Source: Nelumbo lutea (Eukaryota; Streptophyta; Magnoliopsida; Proteales; Nelumbonaceae). From it: a DNA stretch of 64,000 nucleotides. Position 1 is the stretch's first letter, and every line of letters starts with the position of its first letter. Shown piece by piece: positions 33,056 to 43,152 of the stretch. The stretch lies in assembly GCA_022828595.1 (NCBI GenBank), contig JAKGHH010000003.1, positions 106,043,583 through 106,107,582 on the forward strand, written 5' to 3'. Under the pieces are notes generated by a model. The model worked only from the letters and a program-made list of their open reading frames with translations. It did no database searches and was not told the origin of the DNA. A program made the translations under genes and the position numbers.

Positions 33056-33317
33056 CTGCATTGAACACGGTGTCAATGATTTTATTTTATATGAATAGCA
33101 CCTTTAAAGTCCATCCAAGATCAGGTCTAAACTAGCAATGCATTGTGTCTAACAACTTTATGATGGAGACAAGACAAAACATACGGCAAAAAAATGCAGG
33201 TGCAAACTGATGGGGATGAAGAGATGGTTGAGATGATAAGCATAGTTAATTAAGTAGGTTAACTATTAGTCAATTACTAGGAATATTTATGTAAGAACAA
33301 CTTCATACAGGAGCCAG

Positions 33318-33319
<2 letters not shown>

Positions 33320-33361
<42 letters not shown>
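33320..33361. repeat. TC microsatellite
   Basis: About 21 uninterrupted TC units, followed by a short ACACACA. Confidence 0.95.
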
Positions 33362-33365
<4 letters not shown>

Positions 33366-33370
<5 letters not shown>

Positions 33371-33443
33371 TCTAAGCCTCATCCCAACTATATGGGATTG
33401 GCTTCATGAATCCTGTTTCACCATTCCATTCTGTTTAATGTCA
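33366..33443 (+). repeat. Dispersed repeat, copy 3
   Basis: CCTCATCCCAACTATATGG, then GGCTTCATGAATCC and TTTCACCATTCCATTCTG. It is close to the copy at 3054-3130 over its whole length. Confidence 0.5.
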
Positions 33444-33945
33444 TGTCGCAAGTGCCCTGTAGCGCCCAAGGTATAAGGCTTGACATGTTTCTTTTTCAAG
33501 GCATGATTTTTTAAAATAAATAATAAAAACAGTAATGCATAAAAATGCAAACCCAAATTTTAAAAGAAATTAAATATTTTAAAAGTCCCGTTGGCTCAAA
33601 TTGAAATACATAATCATAACAAATAAAATATATTCAAATTGACAAAGTGGGAGTGAAATGAAGAATATGTTAATCATACCAAAGTTCTTCAGGCACTCAA
33701 CAATTCAAGCATGTGAAACTTTCAAGGTGTCCTAGTCGCATTACATGATTACTTCATAATCCTACGAGGTTGACCCTCTGCCTCTGAAAAGGCCCCTTGA
33801 GGCAAGCCTAAACAAGTCCTTGTGTGGGTTAAAGGCAGTGCCCCTGACCGTTGGTGATTTCAATCACAGTTCTTTACACAGAACTAAGCATTCCCACAAA
33901 AAAAAAAAAAAAAAACCACAAACCAAAAGCACGTCTTCCAAAGGG

Positions 33946-34575
33946 GTGGTGTTAGATCCTTCCAATTCTTTTTTCAGATTTGAGTGGGATCTGGGTTTTT
34001 AGAGGGGGTCTAAGAGATTCTAAATTAAACTCTGTCTCAATCCTACTTAAAGTCCTGGATGGAGTGGTGTTAGATCCATTATAAGGGGATAAAAGGATTT
34101 GGACCTTGTCTCCCTCAGGTTCTTTCTCTTCTGCCTATTTCTTTAGAGCTCTTTCACAGTCTTCTGATGGCCTGGAGTAACCTTTTCCAGTAAAGGAAGT
34201 TTGGGGTAACCCAATTCCTCCTAGAATAGGAGCTTTCTGTTGGGAAGCTAATTGTTGGGGGAGATTCTAAACTAGTTGTAGGCTGACTGCTAAAGGAGGA
34301 GAATGAGATATAGAAATTTGCTAATGAAAAAAGGATGTACAAGTGGCTGAGAAGGGACATGGAAATAAGTCTACCATGGGTAAAGAGGACTGCTAATTCC
34401 TTTGCAGATACACTTGCAAAACAAGGGGTGGGAAGGGAAAGCCTATTTTGTGTTTTGTGCTTTGTTGTAATCGATATCTGTCTTGGAGAGAATTAAGATT
34501 GGTTACCTCTCCCCATGTACTTTATTGTATCTGATTTATAATTTTTAATAAATTTATTGTTATTAATCAAAAAAG
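33946..34575 (+). pseudogene. Old 5'-truncated LINE remnant
   Basis: Flanked by imperfect 17-bp duplications GCACGTCTTCCAAAGGG (33929-33945) and GCATGTCTTCTAAAGGG (34576-34592). Short decayed matches to ORF2 are visible: VKEVWGNPIPPRIGAFCWEA near 34190-34250 and ANSFADTLAKQGVGRESLF near 34393-34450. The latter is the C-terminal RNase H motif of the archaea-like RNase H LINEs. The RNase H core is deleted. Mismatches in the target duplication and many lesions indicate an old insertion. Confidence 0.75.
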
Positions 34576-34864
34576 GCATGTCTTCTAAAGGGACTTTCCC
34601 AGGGTTCAGTCAAGGTGTATGCCTTTGCACCTCACATCTGCGCAAGTATTCTGCTATTCTTTCTTCGATTCTTTATTATGTACAACTCAAAAATTAAAAA
34701 GAATATTGAGAAGTGTGTTAGGAAATCTAGAGCAATATATTCCTTGTTCAATGGACTCAGAAGTTTGGGGTTTTTTGTTATTCATGGAATAAACCTATCT
34801 TTTGATGTTCTTGTAAGTAAATAAGATCCAAGGTTTGATTCCTTCCACTGTTTTTTTTTTTTTT

Positions 34865-35754
34865 GATAAATGATTGACATTTTATTCAATAAGTTCAAAA
34901 AGATATTACAATACAGCCTACCCAAAGGAGAGGCACGAGCTAGCACCTTTCCACAACAACAACAATGCACTACCTCAGACTAGTAACAAAAAATTTACAA
35001 AGCTGCCCAGAATAAATGTTCCCTTGATACCCCTTGTTTAGCTAACCCATCCGCTATGGTGTTAGCTGTTCTACCCACCCACTGATAATTAACATTCATG
35101 TTCCTTGAGAACCAATTAGCTTTCCTCATAATATCCCTGTAGCACCAAATCACTGAAGCTGAATTTTTTAACTAACCCACAACAACTTTGGAGTCTCCTT
35201 CAATAATCAAATTTTGAACTCCTAACTGGTCTGCAATCTGAATACCTTGTACTGCCGCTAGAAGCTCAGCTCTAATAGAGTCCCTATACCCACAGAGCCT
35301 GAGAATAAAGCTAATATATAACTATCTTTACCTCTCAGCACCCCACCTATCCCTGATGGACCCGGATTTCCTTGGCTGCTACCATCAAAATTCAGCTTTG
35401 TCCGGTCCTCCACATGTCATCAGAAGAATATAATTTAAAGGAATCTAAAGATCTCAGCCAATGGACTGCCCTGGTCAAAATGCAATCCTTTACATTCTGA
35501 ATATTTCTCTCCTCCTCTTGGAAGATCCTCACATTTCTTTCTACCCAAATTGTCCACAAAGCAGCAGCTCTAATGCACCTCCACATTGTTTTACCAATTT
35601 TTGTGGGCCACACAAAGAAGGAAGGATCAAAGATCTGATCTATGGCTGTGGTCAAATTCCATCTACAACCAAACAAAGCAAGATCCAACCCCAAATAGCA
35701 ACAGAAAAAGAACAGGTTAAAAGAAAGTGAGAGCAATCCTCACCATTACCCTGC
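34865..35754 (-). pseudogene. Minus LINE ORF2, RNase H end
   Basis: Reading leftward from 35754: WPTKIGKTMWRCIRAAALWT and WVERNVRIFQEEERN, then a frame-broken RNase H with the KLNFDGSS-GNPG block (near 35395-35350) and a degraded ANTIADGLAKQG motif (near 35065-35030). It continues across the inserted LINE into 43153. Several frameshifts make it non-functional. Confidence 0.8.
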
Positions 35755-35805
35755 AAAGTACACACCAATTAGAGGAACTGAGTTGGATGAAGTCAGGTCA
35801 GTGAT

Positions 35806-35949
35806 GGTGAGAGGGTGAGAGGGTGAGGAACTGTGTTTTCATCTGTTGCCATTGTCTGAGTTGGTGAGAGGGTGAGAGGGTGAGGAACTGTGTTTTCGTC
35901 TGTTGCCATTGTCTGAGATGGTGAGAGGGTGAGAGGGTGAGGAACTGAG
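35806..35949. repeat. 57-bp tandem repeat in the LINE 5'UTR
   Basis: Units beginning GGTGAGAGGGTGAGAGG start at 35806, 35863 and 35920, giving two full copies and one partial. The last one runs into the ORF1 start at 35950. Within each unit GGTGAGA is itself repeated. Tandem 5'UTR units act as promoters in some mammalian L1s; a promoter role here is only an inference. Confidence 0.88.
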
Positions 35950-38829
35950 ATGGGAGAATTTGTGGAGGTAGGCCGTTGGAAAAAAGCTTTGAAGATTGAA
36001 TCTAAGGAGCTTCTATTTGAGGAACTGAGATTAAATGATCAACTGAGCTTGAAAATCAGGGAAGCAAAGAGAGGGATGGTGCTGTTAGAAGGGGTGGGGG
36101 TAATTGAAGGGCTCAAGGAGTTTGTGGAAGGTGCGAGTAGCAAAGGCAAGCAAAATAGTTGGAAGCAAAGAGAGGGATGGTGCTGTTAGAAGGGTTGGGG
36201 GTAATTGAAGGGCTCAAGGAGTTTGTGGAAGGTGCAAGTAACAAAGGCAAGCAAAATAGTTGGAAAGAGCTATTCTCAGAAATTGGAAGAAGGTTTGTTG
36301 TAGAGTGTAAGAGAAACCTTAAAGGTTATTTTATCTCCCTGACAGAATTTTTTGGCAAGGGTAGAAAGCAGATGATTTGCTTTCCAGAAGGAAGGAAGAG
36401 TTAGGGCTAGAAGGCAGTTCATGGCGCCCTATGTGAAATGCTGAAATGCCTGAGTGTTAAAAGAGAAGCAATAATAAAAAGGAAGATAAGCAGTTCTAGT
36501 AGTATGGTGAACAATATTAAGCAAGAGACTCTTTTAGTGATAGCCGGGGCAGGTAAATACAGAATGGGAGTAAACATACAGAGAGGTGATTGGGAAAGTA
36601 AATTGATAGTTAAAGCTTCAGCTCCCATTCTTGACTGGAGGAAAGTTGCAGAGCTGTTAACAACAAGTTTAAAGTTGAAGAGCACATTTATTTTAACACC
36701 TTTTGAGAAGGACAAGGCTTTGCTGGATCTGCTTGAGAACAGAGTAGAAGTTGAGGCTTTAAATATCCAAGCTAAACTTGGAAATTTCACAGTATCAAGA
36801 TGGTGTCCGGGATCAAACTCCAAAGATTTCTTTGTTGAAGATGGAGTGTTGCTGCGTCTTTTAGGTCTTCCCTTTCACTTGTGGAAGCAAGAAACGGCTG
36901 AAGCCATTGCTTTGATGTGTGGAGGATCACTAGGAGGTGCCTTTTGGGGAGACCTTTGTTCAGCTTCCATTTTATTGAATGGAGTAAAACCTGAGGAGAT
37001 TCCTCGAAAGATAGAGGTGTTAATCGAAGGGCATTGCTACTCAGTGTGGCTGGCTTCATCCATTGAATCGATGCTCTGGAAAGAGGCTCGTAGGGAGGGA
37101 GATGAGAAGGTTGAAGAAGAAGAGCTGCATGGCAAGAAAGGGTTGGAGGATTCAAACAAGAAAAGCACTTTCACCAAAATGGAAAAACATTTGCTGGAGA
37201 AACAAAAGGGTAGCAGGCAGGGGGTGGGAGTTTCGCGTGTGGAAGCAGTGAACAGTCTGGAGGGTGGCAGGTCCTTTGCACAGGTTGTAACCGGCGCCAA
37301 GACTTTTTTGAACAAGGAAAGGGGGTTGGTCCAAGGAAGAACCGAACATAGACCTGATAAAACCAAACCGGGGCCGGGGTTGGACGTGTGTGACCTTCTT
37401 AAAAGTCACGTGAGTTCGCGGGTGTTTAAGATTGGGCCAAAGCAAAAGCCCATGTGGGCTGCTAATGGTATTTGTAAAGGCCCATACAGGTCAGCGGGCC
37501 CGACCCCGCTTGTTAAAGAGGCGCGTGAGCTTTTAATGAAACACGTGATTGGGGTTTCGACTATGATAGACATTGGTTACGGTCTATTATTGTCCCCAGC
37601 CGCGAGCCAAAAGGGGGAATGCACGCAGCATCGGAAACTAGAAAAGAAGAGGGCGTTACAGTGGGTCTCCCGATGAAGTTTGAAGGAGCTTAGCCCCATG
37701 CGAGGCTTCTCAGAGAGGCCGAAGCCAAGTTTCACTAGGGGAAGAACTGAAGAGAAGAAAGAGAAGTTTGAAGGAGGGGTGCAGTGCGGTGAAGGCGATG
37801 ATGAATCGGAGGACCTTTTTGTTGATGGCTCTAGCGTGGGCAGTGTAAATGATGAAGGCAGTTGTGTTGGAGGTGATATGGAAGGGTGGAATATTGCAAG
37901 ATTATTCCATGGTGAAGACTGCAATCGACTTATCTCACTCCCAAGACCACAGAGTGCGCAAGGTTTATCAGAAGAGGAAAACTGGGAGAACCGGAAGCAG
38001 AGCAGGAATATGCCATCTAGGGGTGACCCAGGGGTAGAGTGGAATATCACCAGGTTGACCAAAGGACGGAAGTACTTCCCATTCAACTCAGGAAGATAAA
38101 TGTTTACCAACCTCTAGAACAAGAGAGGGAGGCCGGGAGCAATCCTTTTCTAGCTTGTCAATCAGTCCCAGGTAACCATGTGATTTCGATTTGTGCTACT
38201 AATGTGTCTCCTGTGTCTTTGGCTCCAGATTCCGTTCCTATACCATGTTCTGTAGGCCATGAATATGCAGCCGAGCTAGTAGGTGGGCTCTCTGAGAAGG
38301 GGGAGAGGGGAAGGAAGGATTGTGGGAAGGTGCGGGAAGAAAGGTATAGGAGTGGAAAAGTGTGGGAAATCATTGGAAGAGTGTTTAAGGATGTGGAAGG
38401 GGAGCTGATTTGGAGGAGGGAAGGGGAGGAAGGATGAGAGGAGGGAAAGGAATGAGGGTAGATGGAGAGGATTACGGGGAGAAAGCAGGGAAGGAGGGAG
38501 GGAACATTAAGCGGAGGAAGGTTGGAGAGGAAAGAACTGAGGTGGGACTAGAGGAGAGTAAGGAAAGGCTGGTGGATACAGATGAAGGGGATTCTGTAGG
38601 AAGGGTAGGGGTGGTGGAATCGGGGAGAGAAGACACGATAGCAGAATTTGTAGGGAAGTTGGGCTGTAGGTTGGAAGATTTAAACGAGTTGAAAGAAAAT
38701 TTACAGAAAAGGAAGCAGCAAATCATAACAAAGAAGAGGAGGTTGAGTGAAGTAGAGAGATTAAAGAGAGATGTAGAAGGAGACAAGAAGCTCGAGGTAA
38801 AAGGAGATAGAAGGAAAGGGGGAAAATAG
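35950..38829 (+). pseudogene. LINE ORF1 (DUF4283-like RNA-binding protein)
   Basis: Starts MGEFVEVGRWKKALKIESKE at 35950. A 101-bp tandem duplication (36062-36162 repeated at 36163-36263) shifts the frame. Stops follow near 36402. The longest open part (36438-37676) holds the DUF4283-like core: GDWESKLIVKASAPILDWRK, LLRLLGLPFHLWKQETAEAI and GGAFWGDLCSASILLNGVKP. A third part (38410-38829) is highly charged and coiled-coil-like (RLEDLNELKENLQKRKQQII) and ends at TAG 38827-38829. ORF2 begins 37 bp later. The counterpart in the minus LINE lies at 58474-56945 and 51497-50400. Confidence 0.85.
36062..36263 (+). repeat. 101-bp tandem duplication inside LINE ORF1
   Basis: The segment beginning GAAGCAAAGAGAGGGATGG is repeated head-to-tail with only a few differences. 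The unit length is not a multiple of three, so it breaks the ORF1 frame. Confidence 0.88.
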
Positions 38830-38866
38830 TGGGTAGGTGGCAAGGGGTATGTAAAAAAGAAGCAGA

Positions 38867-41800
38867 ATGAAGATTCTTAGTTGGAATGTGAGGGGAATTG
38901 GGAGTGCAAGGAAGAGAGCGACAATAAAAGAGGTAATAAGATGGTATGACCCAGACATTGTGTTGTTGCAAGAGTCTAAGAGAATGGAGTTTAATGACAA
39001 ATGGGCAAGGAGTGTATGGAAAGCCAGGGGGATTAGCTGGGTGGCTACTCCCTCGTGGAGTGCTTCCGAGGGGATTGTAACAATGTGGAAGAGGGATGTG
39101 GTTGAAGGTCTGGAGGAGTTGATTGGAAAGTACTCAGTTTCCATGAAGTTTAAGCAGCAGGAGGATGATTATATGTGGATGCTCACAAATGTTTATGGAC
39201 CGAATGACTACAGAGAGAGAAAGGAGTTGTGGTAGGAATTGGTTGATGTTAGAGGGTTGTGGGATGGGCCTTGGTGCATGGGTGGGGATTTCAATGTGAT
39301 TAGATTCTCGGAGGAGTCCAATAAGGTTAATCAGAGGGTGACAAAAAGCATGAGGAAGTTTAATAGTTTTGTGGATGCCTTTGAGCTTAAAGAGATTCCC
39401 CTAGCCCATAAGACATTTACATGGTCAAATCTCCAATCTAGACCCATTTGTTCTAAGCTGGATAGATTCTTGTTCTCTTTGGATTGGGAAGAACATTGGG
39501 GAACCTTGGCTTCTAGAGCTCTCCCAAGGGTGACCTCGGATCATTGGCCCATAGTATTATGTAAGGAGGAGAGAAGGTGTGGAGGTCTTACCCCCTTTAG
39601 ATTTGAAAATATGTGGTTACTTCATCCAGGGTTTACTAACAAAGTGAAGGAGTGGTGGCATGAGTGTAACCCGTTGGTGGAGTAGGAGGGGATGAGATTC
39701 CATAAGAAACTACAATTCTTGAAAGCAAGAATCAAGGAGTGGAATTTGATGGAGTTCGGGAGGACAGAAGAAAGAGAGGGAGACTTGATGAAGAAGATTG
39801 AAAACCTTGACTTTAAAGAGGAAAGGGGAGAATTTGGAGAGGATGACAATGACCTCAGGAGAGAATTGAGAAGACAGCTAGAGGACTGCCTGCACAAGGA
39901 GGAAATTAGCTGGAGGCAAAAATCTTGGTGTAAATGGTTGCAAGAGGGAAATAGAAACACTAGGTATTTCCACTCTCTAGCAGATGGTAGGAGAAGGAAG
40001 AACTTTATCTCCAAATTGGTAGTAGATGGAGTTGAGTTAGTACAACAAGAGGAGATTGCCAGGGCCTGTGTGGAGCACTTCAAATCTATTCTAAGAAGGC
40101 CTATGAGTAGAAGGTTTGGATTGGCCAGATGTAGGGGTGGAGAACAGGAGAAGGATGGAAAGAAGCTTTAATATAGAAGAGATCAAGGAGGTTGTGTTTT
40201 CTATGGATAGAACAAAAGCTCCAGGGCCGGATGGGTTTACAATGGCTTTTTATCAAGATTGTTGGGATATCTTGAAAGATGATCTCTTGCGGGTGTTTGA
40301 GGAGTTTTTTAGGAGAGGAATTGTCAATCCGGGCGTGAACTCTACATTTATAGCCTTAATTCCAAAAAAGAAAGATGCATCCCACCTGAAGGATTTTAGA
40401 CCAATAAGTTTGGTTAATAGCTTGTATAAGATCATTGCAAAAGTGTTGTCTTTGAGGCTGAAGAAGGTACTGCCAGATATCATTGCACACTATCAAGGAG
40501 CTTTTGTGAGTGGAAGACAAATTACCGACCAGATTTTAATTGCTAATGTGAGTGTGGAGAACTTTAAGAGGGATAAGAAAAAGGGAGTGGTCTGTAAGCT
40601 GGACTTGGAAAAGGCTTATGACTTGGTGGACTGGGAGTTCTTGAGAAAAGTTTTAACTAAATTCGGGTTTGGGGCTAGATGGTGTAAGTGGATCATTGGC
40701 TGTGTCCGGAATTGTCATTACTCAGTGCTAGTGAATGGGATAGTGGTAGATTTCTTTCCAGCCTGTAGGGGTATAAGACAAGGAGACCCCCTTTCTCCTT
40801 TCTTGTTCATTTTAATTGCGGAGGTTTTGGGGAAACTGATTCACAGAGCAGATTCTAGGGGCTCATTAGAGGCTGGAGGCTTGGGAGGGAGGAAACCCCC
40901 CTCACTCACTTACAGTTTGCTGATGACACGATTCTGTTTTGTGAAGGTGGTAATGTGAGGTTTATCAGGAACTTAAAGTTGGTGATACAACTGCTTGAGC
41001 AAATGTCCAATTTGAAGGTGAACCTTGGAAAAAGCTATGTAGTGGGGGTGAATTTGGAGGAGGGAGAGATCAGGGAGAGTGCTGAAGTGCTGGGGTGTGA
41101 AGTTTCGGGGTGGCCTTTGAACTACTTAGGATTACCATTAGGTGATAATCCCAAGAGAGAGAGTTTCTGGAACCCGATGATGGAAAGGTTTGAAAAAAGA
41201 TTGGTAGCCTGGAAAAAGAACTACCTCTCTCTTGGTGGGAGAATTACACTAATTAAGGCCACGCTTGCTAACTTACCCATCTTTTTTCATGTCGGTGTAT
41301 AAAATCCTAGAGAAGATTGCTAACAGATTAGAGAAGATAATGAGAGATTTCCTGTGGGAACCGGAAGAAAAGAAGAGGGATCATAGAGTTAGCTGGGAGA
41401 TAGTGTGTAGGAGTAAGTCGTGTGGTGGTTTGGGGCTTGGGAGTATTAGGAGAAGGAATATGACTCTGCTGGGGAAGTGGTTGTGGAGGTTTCCTATGGA
41501 AAAGGAGAATCTATGGGCTAGAATAGTGGCAAGTATTCATGAGCTGGAGCACAATGGATGGGATGCTGGAATCAGAGCTAGGATCACAAGCAATTCTCCT
41601 TGGAAAGCCATTCATGACCTGTTACTAGTTTTCATTCCTAATATCAGGTATGACTTGAATTCCGGTAACTCCATAAAATTTTGGGAACAAACTTGGGTGG
41701 GGAGTGCCCCTCTAAAGGATCAATTTCCGTCTTTGTATGTTCTTTCTGATTTGAAAAATGAGTCGATCTCGTCTTTCACCACCCCGTCCTCTTCCACTTC

Positions 41801-42993
41801 TGGGATTGGGTGGAACTTAGGTCTAAGAAGGAATTTGAGGGACTCAGACTTCAACTGTATTTTGAGCCTTCTTGCACTTCTTGATAATGTTGTCTTAGAC
41901 CCCACTAGGGCGGATTCTAGAATTTGGACACCTAACCCCAATGGCATTTTCTCTTGTGCTTCGTTCTTCAAAGTCTTAAGTCAGTCCACTAGTCCTACCT
42001 TGTCCCCTTTCCCCGTTGGTGAGGTTTGGTGCAGAGCTATACCTCCTAGGGTTGGTAGTTTTTGTTGTGAAGCCTATCTGGAATGAATCAACACTGGTGA
42101 TCTGCTCCAAAAGAAGAGACCCAATACTTGCTTGTCACCTCAGTGGTGTGTTCTGTGTAAAGCAGATGGGGAGACTAGTTTTCACCTAATGGTGTCTTGC
42201 CACTTCGCGAGGTCACTGTGGGATTGGGTTTTCTCCTTATTTGGATGCAGCTGGAATCCCCCATCAGACATGCGGGGCCTTTTCTCACCTTCCTTTTTCA
42301 GGTGGCGGTTAAAAAGGGGAAGGACAATGTGGAGAGGACTAAGGGCTGCAGTATGTTGAACACTGTGGGAAGAAAGAAACTCCAGGATATTCTCAGAAAC
42401 TCAGAGAGGAACAGCAGATCTGAGGGCTATCATACATTTTAGGGCGGTACAGTGGCTGAAATCTCTGGAAATATTCATAGATTACACTGTGGATAACATG
42501 TTGAGGAAGTGGGGTGAAATTGCAAATTGCACACAGACCAAGTCAGTAATGAGTGTGGCTTGGACCCCCCCCACCTAGTGGATTCTTGAAATTAAACTTT
42601 GATGGATGCAGTAGGGGAAATCTGAGACAATCGGGGATCGGGGGTGTTTTTAGAGATGAAAATGGGGTCATCTTTGCTATGTTCTCAGGCCCAATTGGAG
42701 TGGGTGACTCCCTTAGAGCTGAGATATGTGCAGTTATGGAAGGAGCCCGGAAAGCTAAGGAATTGAACATCAAGAAACTTATAATTGAAGGGGATTCAGA
42801 GGTGGTGATAGGGTGGCTGACTAAAGATCAAAATGATTTATGGAAGTATAATAATGAGAAGAGGAAATTCAAATGGCTGGTGCGGGAGATGGAAGTTAAG
42901 ACATGTTGGATTAAAAGATCAGCTAATTCCCTAGCTGACGGGTTAGCAAAACAAGGGGCAGAAAGGGATTCTTTGTTTTGGGCTAAGCTGTAA
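38867..42993 (+). pseudogene. LINE ORF2: endonuclease, RT, zinc region, archaea-like RNase H
   Basis: The ATG at 38867 gives MKILSWNVRGIGSARKRATI. The endonuclease follows: WVATPSWSASEGIVTMWKRD, VLL-QESKR, CMGGDFNVIRFSEESN and SDHWPIVL. RT has [55 protein letters not shown] and FADD (40916-40927, in a shifted frame). RNase H (about 42580-42993) has LKLNFDGCSRGNLRQSGIGG, where the usual GNPG is GNLR, and ends ANSLADGLAKQGAERD. TAG stops at 39233-39235 and 39683-39685, and frameshifts near 40110, 40900, 41280 and 42360, disable it. Confidence 0.93.
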
Positions 42994-43152
42994 AGTTAGT
43001 GTCTTTGTATCTTTGTATTTTCTTTTTTCCTTTCTTGAAGTTCTTTGTGACTCTCGGAAGAAGTGTGTTTGTCTTCCACTTGTAAATTTTCTACTTATGA
43101 ATTAATGAAAGTGTTATTGATCAAAAATAAAAAAAAAGTACACACCAATTAG

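Larger units (their letters stand above)
33056..33928 (-). other. GCP4 upstream intron, first part
   Basis: The intron that starts (in genome order) at 33056 continues to the right edge of the window. This part holds a TC microsatellite (33320-33361), the third copy of the dispersed repeat (33366-33443) and an A run (33899-33915). No further GCP4 exon was found. Confidence 0.6.
35773..43137 (+). mobile_element. Full-length plus-strand LINE inserted in the minus LINE
   Basis: A 7.37-kb element flanked by AAAGTACACACCAATTAG at 35755-35772 and 43135-43152 (the leading As merge with the poly(A)). It has a 5'UTR with tandem repeats, ORF1 with a DUF4283-like domain, ORF2 with endonuclease, RT and archaea-like RNase H, and a poly(A) end. 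Joining the flanks restores the ORF2 sequence of the minus LINE (around the SPNWCVLC zinc motif), which confirms the insertion. It is the least damaged LINE here, yet it still has stops and frameshifts. Confidence 0.93.

Noticed and set aside
33319..33361. Regular short repeats as a CRISPR-like array
   Set aside because: It is a simple dinucleotide microsatellite in a plant nuclear intron, with no spacers.
36438..37676. A 412-residue open frame as a host protein
   Set aside because: It is the DUF4283-like part of LINE ORF1, upstream of an endonuclease/RT ORF2 in the same element.
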